Virus record (IMG/VR): IMGVR_UViG_3300043436_004687
Coordinates: 1-64,000 of that record
Length of the DNA stretch: 64,000 nucleotides
Source: a virus
Reading direction: 5' to 3' (one strand)
The notes under the pieces are model-generated. The model did no database searches and was not told the DNA's origin. It worked only from the letters and a program-made list of their open reading frames with translations. The position numbers and the translations under genes were made by a program. Shown in pieces: positions 57,265 through 63,830 of this stretch; position 1 is the first letter of the stretch; each line of letters starts with the position of its first letter.

Positions 57265-58338
57265 TTATTTTAAATTATTTTTATAATTATTAATCTCACT
57301 AATTAAATTTTCTTTTATTTCAAGTGGAGCTTTCTTTTTATTACCCTTAGTCTGAAATTGTAATAACCTATAATTACCACCATCAATACCTAATTCAAAT
57401 GTGCCCCTAATTTTTAATTCTAAATTATGATATTTATAAATTAAACTTTGCCCATATTTACATTTTTCCCAATAACCAGACCCACCAACACAATGTCTCA
57501 TTTCTTGCCCCTCATAAACCAACCCAAATTTTGAAGTTAATAATGTAGAATGATTAAATGTTGGATAATCCACGTTCGGATCTAAAAATTCATTTTCCTC
57601 AGATAAAAGCTTTTTTTCTCTAATTTGATGTGACCAATTATCGTGTTCTAACTTAATCCTTTTAAGACTCCATTTCATATTTACTTTATAACCTAAATTA
57701 GGTGCATCAATAAACATATCCACAAGATTCATTTTCTTTAATTTGTGAATATGTTTAAAAAACATTGTTTTATCTAAACAATGGTTTAGATAATAGTATA
57801 TTGGTTGGTAACGAGAAACTTTATTTTGCCAATGAATTACCTTAACACTAAGACAATTTTTGAAAGCAGACATTGGAAAATTTTCAAGTGGGACTTGGTT
57901 ATTTATTAAATTTAATTTTATAATATCTGTAGGTGTAGTATATTTTTTAAATACACAATCCAAAAATACTTTAAAATCTAATTTGATATAGTGATTAACA
58001 TCATTAATACATTCATCCAACAAAAATTCTAATCCTAAATAATTTAATAACTTAGAATCTTTCCAACAACCATAAAAATTAATAAAATTTGTTAATTTTT
58101 TATTAATCAAATCAACCTCAAACAAACCTAACGTTATAAAATTACTTTCAGAAAAATTATATAAAGAAAAATTTAATCTTCTATATTCAACATATATTCT
58201 AGTCTCATTTTTCTCAATATAATAAAAATAACAGCCACCAGTATCGTAATCACTATCATTTTTAAATTTTAACCTAATGCTTTTTAATTGATTTTTTTTA
58301 CTATAATTTTTAGCAAAAATTCTAAAACCTTTTTTCAT
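57265..58338 (-). CDS. PcfJ-like protein
   Basis: 357 residues. The C-terminal part FGLVYEGQEMRHCVGGSGYWEKCKYGQSLIY (in blocks, about 275-305) is the PcfJ-domain core (EG-x2-M-x-HCVG...C-x2-G-x-S-x-IY). The N-terminal two thirds are Asn/Lys/Tyr-rich with no known motif. PcfJ proteins occur in conjugative elements and phages; role unclear. The start overlaps the ATP-grasp gene by 17 nt. Confidence 0.75.
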   Translation of the reverse strand: MKKGFRIFAKNYSKKNQLKSIRLKFKNDSDYDTGGCYFYYIEKNETRIYVEYRRLNFSLYNFSESNFITLGLFEVDLINKKLTNFINFYGCWKDSKLLNYLGLEFLLDECINDVNHYIKLDFKVFLDCVFKKYTTPTDIIKLNLINNQVPLENFPMSAFKNCLSVKVIHWQNKVSRYQPIYYYLNHCLDKTMFFKHIHKLKKMNLVDMFIDAPNLGYKVNMKWSLKRIKLEHDNWSHQIREKKLLSEENEFLDPNVDYPTFNHSTLLTSKFGLVYEGQEMRHCVGGSGYWEKCKYGQSLIYKYHNLELKIRGTFELGIDGGNYRLLQFQTKGNKKKAPLEIKENLISEINNYKNNLK

Positions 58339-59122
58339 TAATTTCTATTAAAGGGTTATACAAATTTTCTAAAGCTATTACTAATTTTTGTAAGTCTCCC
58401 TTATAAAATCCACTACAATTAATACAATTTATTTCAACCATTTTCCAACCATCTGGTGTTAAGCAAATATCCATCACAAAACATTCAGCTACTTGGTATA
58501 AGTCAACCATTTTTTGAGCAAATTCTAAACCCTCTGGTTCAACATTTTCTTCATAAGCAACATATTGGCCAAATCTATAATATGAACTAGTGACTATCTT
58601 ACCACCAACAATCCAAATTCTAGCTTCCTTATATATTGTTTTAGGTTTACCAATTTGAATTAACTGAGGTTCTACTAATTTAGTATAATTAACATTTAAT
58701 TTACGTTGTTCAATTAAATCATCCCATTTAGTTTTGGTAAATAATTGACCATTAAATAACTTAGAATCTTTACAAGGTCTTATGAATTTAGTTTCATTGT
58801 AATCCCATTCTATAGGGTCAAGAAATTCTTTAATCTCACTATCATAATTTAAAAGATTTTCTTTATAAAATTTAGAATAAATTGAATAATCATGATTCCC
58901 ACCAAAGAATGAACCAGGATACCAATCTTTTTCAGCAGCTAATTTTGCCATTCTAATTGAACCGAATGTGAATACATCTTTACGTTTAGTTTTTACTTGA
59001 AAATCATCGGAATTAGGTAAACAAGTGATAACCTCAAACTCCAAATTTAATTTAGTTAAAGTGTCAAATATAAGATTATAATTTACTTCCCTGAAAACAT
59101 TTTCTTGGATTACGTAGTACAT
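58322..59122 (-). CDS. ATP-grasp protein (DUF4343-like)
   Basis: 266 residues. FIRPCKDSKLFNGQLFTKTKWDD, EARIWIVGGKIVTSSYYRFG and MVEINCINCSGFY are the ATP-grasp blocks of the DUF4343 family, which ligate amino-acid-like groups. The acceptor is unknown. It overlaps neighbours on both sides, so it is co-expressed with the PcfJ-like protein. This is the second ATP-grasp gene in the window, with the YgiC type at 5603. Confidence 0.8.
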   Translation of the reverse strand: MYYVIQENVFREVNYNLIFDTLTKLNLEFEVITCLPNSDDFQVKTKRKDVFTFGSIRMAKLAAEKDWYPGSFFGGNHDYSIYSKFYKENLLNYDSEIKEFLDPIEWDYNETKFIRPCKDSKLFNGQLFTKTKWDDLIEQRKLNVNYTKLVEPQLIQIGKPKTIYKEARIWIVGGKIVTSSYYRFGQYVAYEENVEPEGLEFAQKMVDLYQVAECFVMDICLTPDGWKMVEINCINCSGFYKGDLQKLVIALENLYNPLIEINEKRF

Positions 59123-59460
59123 ACTTTATAAGTTGAGTTTGTTTTTTTAATTTTATTTATTTCTTCAGTTTCATCTAAAATATATTCCTCAAATTCATTA
59201 TGATTTAGTAAAAGTTTTTCATTTTCTTCCAACTCAAACATTTTTATTAAATTTTCATAATGGCGTGAATTATCTATAGGTTCGACCAAATCTAAATGAA
59301 TTTTAATACTTCCAGTAAACAAATCATCCAGTTGTTGACGAAGTTGCTTATCAGCCTCTATCTTATAGAGTTTAACTGCTTCTTGATACTCATCCTTATG
59401 TTTTTGATAATTCTCTTTTATTTTTGAAATTATATTTTCTTTGCTAATTGTAGTTTTCAT
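59110..59460 (-). CDS. Hypothetical acidic coiled-coil protein (116 aa)
   Basis: Long helices rich in Lys, Glu and Gln (KENYQKHKDEYQEAVKLYKIEAD), then an acidic half. First gene of the ATP-grasp/PcfJ operon, behind the box at 59481-59488. No family recognised. Confidence 0.7.
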   Translation of the reverse strand: MKTTISKENIISKIKENYQKHKDEYQEAVKLYKIEADKQLRQQLDDLFTGSIKIHLDLVEPIDNSRHYENLIKMFELEENEKLLLNHNEFEEYILDETEEINKIKKTNSTYKVCTT

Positions 59461-59480
59461 AATTAATCATTTATTTAGTG

Positions 59481-59488
59481 CAAAGATA
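59481..59488 (-). promoter_or_regulatory. -7 promoter box
   Basis: TATCTTTG on the minus strand, 21 nt before the ATG at 59460. Confidence 0.6.
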
Positions 59489-59513
59489 GTAATTAAAAAT
59501 TAATTGAACAAAT

Positions 59514-59663
59514 TTATTTTTCTAAAAGTTCAATTATTTTTTTCTTGAAGTCTAAAATAACTTCATTGGCACTTTCCTCATCAAAAGTCGAAGTTATTAA
59601 TGAAATTAATTCTGAATCATCAAATATAAACTGTAGTTCTAGTAATTTTTTTTCTAATGTCAT
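59514..59663 (-). CDS. Small acidic protein (49 aa)
   Basis: ATG 59663, TAA 59514: MTLEKKLLELQFIFDDSEL, then a Glu-rich middle and a helical LDFKKKIIELLEK end. It stands between tRNA-Glu and the next promoter. Possible helical adaptor; no family recognised. Confidence 0.45.
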   Translation of the reverse strand: MTLEKKLLELQFIFDDSELISLITSTFDEESANEVILDFKKKIIELLEK

Positions 59664-59685
59664 TTTAAATTAATTTATTTATTTG

Positions 59686-59757
59686 TACTCCCGAAGGGAA
59701 TCGAACCCTCCTTCCCAGGCTGAAAACCTGATGTCCTAACCGATAGACGACAGGAGC
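59686..59757 (-). tRNA. tRNA-Glu (TTC)
   Basis: Acceptor GCTCCTG/CGGGAGT (G-T ends), anticodon stem TCAGG/CCTGG, loop TTTTCAG with anticodon TTC, T-arm GAGGG-TTCGATT-CCCTT. A complete cloverleaf. Confidence 0.92.
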
Positions 59758-59762
59758 ATAAA

Positions 59763-59884
59763 AATTAATCAAAAAGTCTTCGTCTCTCCTAGCTGGCCCA
59801 CTTGAGGATAAATCCTCGTGCCCGACTCGAACGGGAATGCTAGCGACTCAATCCAGCTTGCCATTTTCATGGTTTTGATTAATT
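59763..59884 (-). ncRNA. Closed structured element with a T-arm-like hairpin
   Basis: Perfect 12-nt inverted ends AATTAATCAAAA (59763-59774) and TTTTGATTAATT (59873-59884) enclose GC-rich stems: GCTGG/CCAGC, CCCG-TTCGAGT-CGGG and GAGGA-TTTA-TCCTC. The middle hairpin looks like a tRNA T-arm, but no anticodon arm is present. It lies between tRNA-Asp and tRNA-Glu. It could be an unusual tRNA-like RNA or a small ribozyme. Confidence 0.5.
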
Positions 59885-59889
59885 TATGG

Positions 59890-59961
59890 CGGTCCTAGAG
59901 GGAATCGAACCCTCATCATGCCCGTGACAGGGGCGTATCCTAGCCATTGAACGATAGGACC
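59890..59961 (-). tRNA. tRNA-Asp (GTC)
   Basis: Acceptor GGTCCTA/TAGGACC, anticodon stem CGCCC/GGGCA, loop CTGTCAC with anticodon GTC, T-arm GAGGG-TTCGATT-CCCTC. Complete. Confidence 0.95.
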
Positions 59962-59963
59962 TT

Positions 59964-60797
59964 TTATTTTAACCATTTTCTTATAGCATTATCACTAACA
60001 CCATATTTCCTACCAGTTGCAGAATAACCTAATTGATCAACTTCTTTTAATAAAATCTCTTTACTAGGTCTATCTTTAACTTTTCTTAATTTAGTTGAAC
60101 TTTCGATTTGTTTATTAGTCCTCGCATTATTAATTAATTTTTCAGAATTTAATAATATTTTATCTTCATTTAATTTTTCAATCTTAACATATTTTATTTT
60201 TAATCTATTATGACCAATACAATGAGTTTTTGTTTGACTATGACAATTTGGGCATAAATATCTTAAATTTTCCAACCTATTATCACTATTATCACCATTA
60301 ATATGATCAATTTCTAATTTAATTTTATTTCCACACCAAATATCTATTATGCTACAATTTATATTACTACATTTATAAGATAATAATTTATCTTGAATAA
60401 TTCTTTTCTTTACTACATTTTTACTAACACTAGAATTTAAAATAAATATTTCATTATTAGTTAATATTCTACTGTATTTATTACCTCTATTATATTTATA
60501 TTTTAATATTGAAACATCAATTCCATATAACAAACAATATTTATCTAATGTTTGAAAATTCCCAGATTTTAATGTTATATTTAAATTTCTTAATACATCC
60601 GATTTACATTCTGATTTAGATATTGCATTAAGTAAATTTTCTTTAGTCCAATTATGTGTTCTTTTATAACCACTAGTATTTAAACCAAATTTTGTTAAAT
60701 TATATCTTATTTTACCCTCACTAACCTCAAAAAAGTTACTTAATTTTTTAATTGTATAACCCTCTTTAATTTTTTCTTTTAAAATTTCTATATCCAT
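59964..60797 (-). CDS. HNH endonuclease with helix-turn-helix regions
   Basis: 277 residues. The N-terminal region has GYTIKKLSNFFEVSEGKIRYNL, an HTH. The HNH core is LEIDHINGDNSDNRLENLRYLCPNCHSQT (two blocks, about 165-195). The C-terminus ends with a second HTH-like EVDQLGYSATGRKYGVSDNAIRKWLK. It lies between tRNA-Asp and tRNA-Phe. A TATATTTATA box sits 10 nt upstream of the ATG. Probably a free-standing homing endonuclease. Confidence 0.85.
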   Translation of the reverse strand: MDIEILKEKIKEGYTIKKLSNFFEVSEGKIRYNLTKFGLNTSGYKRTHNWTKENLLNAISKSECKSDVLRNLNITLKSGNFQTLDKYCLLYGIDVSILKYKYNRGNKYSRILTNNEIFILNSSVSKNVVKKRIIQDKLLSYKCSNINCSIIDIWCGNKIKLEIDHINGDNSDNRLENLRYLCPNCHSQTKTHCIGHNRLKIKYVKIEKLNEDKILLNSEKLINNARTNKQIESSTKLRKVKDRPSKEILLKEVDQLGYSATGRKYGVSDNAIRKWLK

Positions 60798-60806
60798 ATC
60801 TTTTAT

Positions 60807-60816
60807 TATAAATATA
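60807..60816 (-). promoter_or_regulatory. TATATTTATA box of the HNH gene
   Basis: TATATTTATA on the minus strand, 10 nt before the ATG at 60797. Confidence 0.45.
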
Positions 60817-60890
60817 GAAACTTTAAAAAAAGTAAACTAAGTAAAGATAATAATTTAAATAACCCTATTATTACATAATTTACACTAAGT

Positions 60891-60961
60891 GAGTTCTATG
60901 GTATTCGAAACTATTCCCAATGCTCTTCAGGCATTTGTGCGCACCAGCTACACCAAAAACT
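60891..60961 (-). tRNA. tRNA-Phe (GAA)
   Basis: Anticodon stem AATGC/GCATT with loop CTGAAGA, anticodon GAA. Acceptor AGTTTTT/ATAGAACT with a mismatch, T-arm ATAGT-TTCGAAT-ACCAT with one mismatch, short D arm GTG/CAC. Somewhat degenerate but probably functional. Confidence 0.75.
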
Positions 60962-60968
60962 CTTTTTG

Positions 60969-61042
60969 TGGAGGATAACAAGATTCGAACTGTTGACCCC
61001 TTGCGTGCAAGGCAAGTGCTCTACCAACTAAGCTAATCCCCC
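60969..61042 (-). tRNA. tRNA-Ala (TGC)
   Basis: Acceptor GGGGGAT/ATCCTCC, D-arm AGCTTAGTTGGTAGAGC, anticodon stem CTTGC/GCAAG, loop CTTGCAC with anticodon TGC, T-arm ACAG-TTCGAAT-CTTGT with G-T pairs. Confidence 0.93.
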
Positions 61043-61051
61043 ATTTTATTC

Positions 61052-61090
61052 AAAAAAAAAAACTCAACCTAATTAAAAGTTGAGTTTTAT
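61052..61090 (-). terminator. Intrinsic terminator upstream of tRNA-Ala
   Basis: Stem AAAACTCAAC/GTTGAGTTTT followed on the minus strand by 10 or more T. It separates a 29-residue ORF from the tRNA-Ala/Phe group. Confidence 0.78.
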
Positions 61091-61110
61091 AATTTATAAA
61101 TGTTTTACAT

Positions 61111-61200
61111 TTAACTAAATTCCATACTCAACTTACCAAAGCCATAATCTTCAGCTATTGCTTCAAAAGCAAAATCAAATATGTTATTAAGTGTTTTCAT
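61111..61200 (-). CDS. Small leader-like ORF (29 aa)
   Basis: ATG 61200, TAA 61111: MKTLNNIFDFAFEAIAEDYG then FGKLSMEFS. It sits 28 nt downstream of the promoter copy B and immediately before a terminator. The same arrangement and a similar C-terminus are seen at 50466-50558. Confidence 0.5.
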   Translation of the reverse strand: MKTLNNIFDFAFEAIAEDYGFGKLSMEFS

Positions 61201-61204
61201 AGTT

Positions 61205-61312
61205 TTTATTGTTATTAATATATAGTGCAAATATAAGATAAAGTTTTATAATATGCAAGTTTTTTTTAATTTATTTTTTAAATTATTTTATAACTAATTG
61301 ATAACCAAGTTA
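61205..61312 (-). repeat. Duplicated promoter module, copy B
   Basis: Near-identical to 50649-50755, including the TATATTTG box (61228-61235), the -33 region and the AT-rich upstream part. It ends at the stop of the holin-like gene. Confidence 0.78.
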
Positions 61313-61525
61313 CTTTTTACGCATTTTAGCTTGAAAAGTTTCCAATTTTTTAATCATTTGACCATCTGTTTTATCAAATACTGACCAAATTCCAGAGACC
61401 ATTGCCATAAGGGCACCACTAAGAGTTAAAAATGTTGCGGAATCTAAAACACCATAAGTTGTTAAAAATACACCAAGTGCTGTAAGCACATATCTAATTA
61501 TCGATAAAATTTGTTCTTTGTTCAT
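61310..61525 (-). CDS. Putative holin (71 aa)
   Basis: Starts MNKEQILSIIRYVLTALGVFLTTYGVLDSATFL in blocks. Two hydrophobic helices separated by a short turn and a charged, basic C-terminus (KKLETFQAKMRKK) resemble Pam3_gp28-type phage holins, which form membrane lesions at lysis. No endolysin gene is next to it. Confidence 0.65.
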   Translation of the reverse strand: MNKEQILSIIRYVLTALGVFLTTYGVLDSATFLTLSGALMAMVSGIWSVFDKTDGQMIKKLETFQAKMRKK

Positions 61526-61581
61526 ATTTAAATAGTTTATTAATAAATATATTTAAAAAATTAAAAAATTATTTTATTTGG

Positions 61582-61644
61582 TAGTGAAGGTGGGATTCGA
61601 ACCCACAAACTCCCTGTTTCTAAGACAGAATACTCTACCGCTTC
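61582..61644 (-). tRNA. tRNA 3' half (loop CTTAGAA), interrupted gene
   Basis: GGTAGAG (D-loop side), anticodon stem TCTGT/ACAGG with loop CTTAGAA (TAG), T-arm GTGGG-TTCGAAT-CCCAC and acceptor strand CTTCACT are present. No matching 5' acceptor strand is adjacent; the nearest GGTGAAG lies at 63081-63087 beyond the tnpB gene. Confidence 0.55.
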
Positions 61645-61751
61645 TTAAATAATATACATTTCTGTACATAACTCAATTCCTAATTCAACAAATAAACTAA
61701 TGTTCATTCTCCAAAGGCTTATATTCCCCATTGCGGATGGGTATATTATTT

Positions 61752-62894
61752 TTATTTTAATCCTAATAACCTAATTCCTTCATTCTTTATATTGATAGCT
61801 GCATTCAAATCCCTATTAATACTCAAATTACATTCACTACAATTATATAACCTATGTTTCAATTCTAAATCTATTTTTTTATTCCCACAACAACTACATA
61901 ATTTACTACTAGCAAACCATCTATCAATATCAACTAAATCCCTACCATACCATTCAGATTTATATTTAAGTATATTCTTAAATCTATTTAAACTCAATTC
62001 TTGTATAGATTTAGCTAATTTATGATTCTTCATCATACCACTTACATTTAAATTTTCAATTACTATAACTTGGTTATCATTTAGTAATTTATTTGCTACT
62101 TCATGTAAATAATTTTCTTTTTTATTAGTTAATTTTTCATTAAATTTAGCTAATTTTATTCTAGCTTTTTCTTTATTTTTACTACCATTTTCTTTTTTAC
62201 TTAAATTCTTATGTAATTTAGCTAACTTGTTTTTGTTATTTCTAATTATTTTTAAGTTATCATATTCTACACCATTTGAATCAACTATAAATGTTTTTAT
62301 TCCTAAATCAATTCCTACTATATTATTTTTAGGCGTATCTAATTCTAATAATTCATTTGAATCAACTAATATACTTAAAAAATATTTGTTTGATTTAGTT
62401 TTAGATAGTGTAGCTGATTTAATTCCTTCTTTATATTTGTTAAGATAATTAACATACTTATCTGACGTTCTAAATTTAATATCTTTTAATTGACTTGTAA
62501 GTGTTAACTTATTTGATAAATAATTATTTTTCTTAGATATTGCTTCTAATGGAAATCTACAACTTTGTATATTATCATGTTTTGATTTAAAATTAGGAAA
62601 CCCACTTCCATTTATAAAAAATCGTTTATAGCTATCTAACAAATTAATTACAGATTGTTTCAATACTTTGGTATTATGATTAGTTAACCAAATATAATCT
62701 GAATTTTTAGTTAGAGTTTGATGAAAATAGTTACCCAATTCTTTCAACCCCAAATTGCTTTTATCTTTTAAATAAGATTCTTTTTTAAGGGATAAGCAAT
62801 TATTAAATACGAATCGATAGCTACCAAACAAATCATTTAAATATGATTGTTGTGTAGTATTAGGGTATATACGTATTTTAATTGATTTTAACAT
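61752..62894 (-). CDS. tnpB: TnpB RNA-guided endonuclease (canonical type)
   Basis: 380 residues. Full HTH/WED-like N-terminus (KSIKIRIYPNTTQQ). RuvC residues: Asp196 (VGIDLGIKTF), Glu280 (VIVIENLNVSGM) and Asp362 (SINRDLNAAINI). A zinc finger CSCCG (333-337) with CSEC (352-355) is intact. It ends NEGIRLLGLK just before the likely guide-RNA scaffold. It cuts DNA matching its right-end RNA guide, which favours retention or homing. It differs from the plus-strand TnpB at 13042 in catalytic layout. Confidence 0.92.
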   Translation of the reverse strand: MLKSIKIRIYPNTTQQSYLNDLFGSYRFVFNNCLSLKKESYLKDKSNLGLKELGNYFHQTLTKNSDYIWLTNHNTKVLKQSVINLLDSYKRFFINGSGFPNFKSKHDNIQSCRFPLEAISKKNNYLSNKLTLTSQLKDIKFRTSDKYVNYLNKYKEGIKSATLSKTKSNKYFLSILVDSNELLELDTPKNNIVGIDLGIKTFIVDSNGVEYDNLKIIRNNKNKLAKLHKNLSKKENGSKNKEKARIKLAKFNEKLTNKKENYLHEVANKLLNDNQVIVIENLNVSGMMKNHKLAKSIQELSLNRFKNILKYKSEWYGRDLVDIDRWFASSKLCSCCGNKKIDLELKHRLYNCSECNLSINRDLNAAINIKNEGIRLLGLK

Positions 62895-62904
62895 AAAATT
62901 TTAT

Positions 62905-62936
62905 GGGTATATTAATACCCTGTTATTATAAATATA
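62905..62936 (-). promoter_or_regulatory. TATATTTATA box and GGGTAT hairpin before tnpB
   Basis: TATATTTATA (62927-62936, minus strand) followed by the hairpin GGGTAT-ATTA-ATACCC (62905-62920), 10 nt before the ATG at 62894. Same layout as tnpB at 13042. Confidence 0.5.
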
Positions 62937-63071
62937 AGAATAAATTTAAAAAGTTCAATATTATTATGTTAAATTTAGTTAAAATTATACATTATGGTTT
63001 TAAATCTATTTAATTGTTTATGTTTGTATAAGATTGTTTAGATAATTAGTTTCTGTTACTAACCCTTCGTT

Positions 63072-63087
63072 TTAATAGCACTTCACC
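63072..63087 (-). tRNA. Possible tRNA 5' half
   Basis: GGTGAAG (63081-63087) can pair with the acceptor strand CTTCACT of the 3' half at 61583-61589. It starts 8 nt after the tRNA-Leu gene, as expected for the next tRNA. The D-stem pairing across the gap is poor, so this is a hypothesis. Confidence 0.35.
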
Positions 63088-63095
63088 ATATTTTG

Positions 63096-63179
63096 TAACC
63101 CTGACAAGATTCGAACTTGCAACCCATTGAGGGACAGCATTCTAAGTGCTGCGTGTATAGCCATTTCCACCACAGAGCC
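63096..63179 (-). tRNA. tRNA-Leu (TAG)
   Basis: Acceptor GGCTCTG/CAGGGTT (with G-T pairs), anticodon stem CAGCA/TGCTG, loop CTTAGAA with anticodon TAG, long variable arm TCCCTCAATGGG, T-arm GCAAG-TTCGAAT-CTTGT. Confidence 0.88.
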
Positions 63180-63185
63180 TTCCTT

Positions 63186-63485
63186 TTATTTTAACTTAAT
63201 AAAATCTTCTTTTTCAATTGCTTTAGTAATCCATCTTATGAGTTCACTTCCTTTAATTTCACTATGAAACTCAGTTAAACCCAAATCCTCACTTAAAACA
63301 AGTGTATTGAAAGTTTCGGTTTGAAATGAATTGGAAACTTTTTTATGTTCAACTGTTGATATAGGAAATTGGAATGTTCCGTTAGATAAATCTATATTAT
63401 AAAATAACTTTCCATTATAATAATGAGAAAATTTAGCTAATGTTTTTAATTTGTATAATTCTTTTTTTATTTCTGTTGCATTCAT
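63186..63485 (-). CDS. Hypothetical protein (99 aa)
   Basis: MNATEIKKELYKLKTLAKFSHYYNGKLFYNIDL: a helical start and beta-rich centre, then GLTEFHSEIKGSELIRWITKAIEKED. Between tRNA-Leu and the Cys/Ser-type tRNA. No family recognised. Confidence 0.65.
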   Translation of the reverse strand: MNATEIKKELYKLKTLAKFSHYYNGKLFYNIDLSNGTFQFPISTVEHKKVSNSFQTETFNTLVLSEDLGLTEFHSEIKGSELIRWITKAIEKEDFIKLK

Positions 63486-63515
63486 TTTTTTTTATGTATT
63501 TAATTTATTAATTAG

Positions 63516-63601
63516 AACTGGAAGTAGGATTCGAACCTACGGTGCACTTTTCAGTAATTAGGGTTGCAATCTAATGAATTCGACCACTTTTCTATTCCAG
63601 C
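63516..63601 (-). tRNA. Class II tRNA with GCA anticodon (Cys? Ser-like body)
   Basis: Acceptor GCTGGAA/TTCCAGT, D-arm GAA-AAGTGGTCGAA-TTC (as in tRNA-Ser), anticodon stem TTAGA/CCTAA (one mismatch) with loop TTGCAAC, long variable arm around ACT-GAAA-AGT, T-arm GTAGG-TTCGAAT-CCTAC. Anticodon GCA reads Cys codons, but the body is class II. Confidence 0.75.
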
Positions 63602-63616
63602 ATTTGTTTAAAATAA

Positions 63617-63648
63617 AAAATCCGATTAAGTTTTAATTAATCGGATTT
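63617..63648 (-). terminator. Intrinsic terminator upstream of the GCA tRNA
   Basis: A 12-bp stem AAATCCGATTAA/TTAATCGGATTT followed on the minus strand by TTTTTATTTTA. Confidence 0.75.
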
Positions 63649-63670
63649 AAAATTGTTTTATAATTATTTC

Positions 63671-63775
63671 TTAATGAAAATAATTTATTTCAAATTCCGA
63701 TTCTTCCAACCCTAATAGGATCAGTGAAGTTAAACATAAGTTAAGCGCCAATTTGAATTTATTTACTACTTTCAT
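63671..63775 (-). CDS. Small leader-like ORF (34 aa)
   Basis: ATG 63775, TAA 63671: MKVVNKFKLALNLCLTSL, then a Leu/Glu-rich and aromatic end (FEINYFH). It is the third small ORF placed just before a terminator and a tRNA. The 5' flank shares CTATATATTAATAA with the other two, though no clear -7 box is seen. Confidence 0.42.
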   Translation of the reverse strand: MKVVNKFKLALNLCLTSLILLGLEESEFEINYFH

Positions 63776-63830
63776 ATTTTTAATATTAGTTCTTTATTAA
63801 TATATAGTTTATTTTTCAAAAAAATAAATA

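Larger units (their letters stand above)
61645..63071 (-). mobile_element. TnpB element inserted in a tRNA region
   Basis: It consists of tnpB (61752-62894), a right-end region with GC-rich CCCATCCGCAATGGGG and a GTACAGAAATGTA near-palindrome, and a 5' region with GGGTAT/ATACCC. No TnpA was found. Putative tRNA halves flank it (61644 and 63072); both sides show a TTAA at the junction. Boundaries are approximate. Confidence 0.5.
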
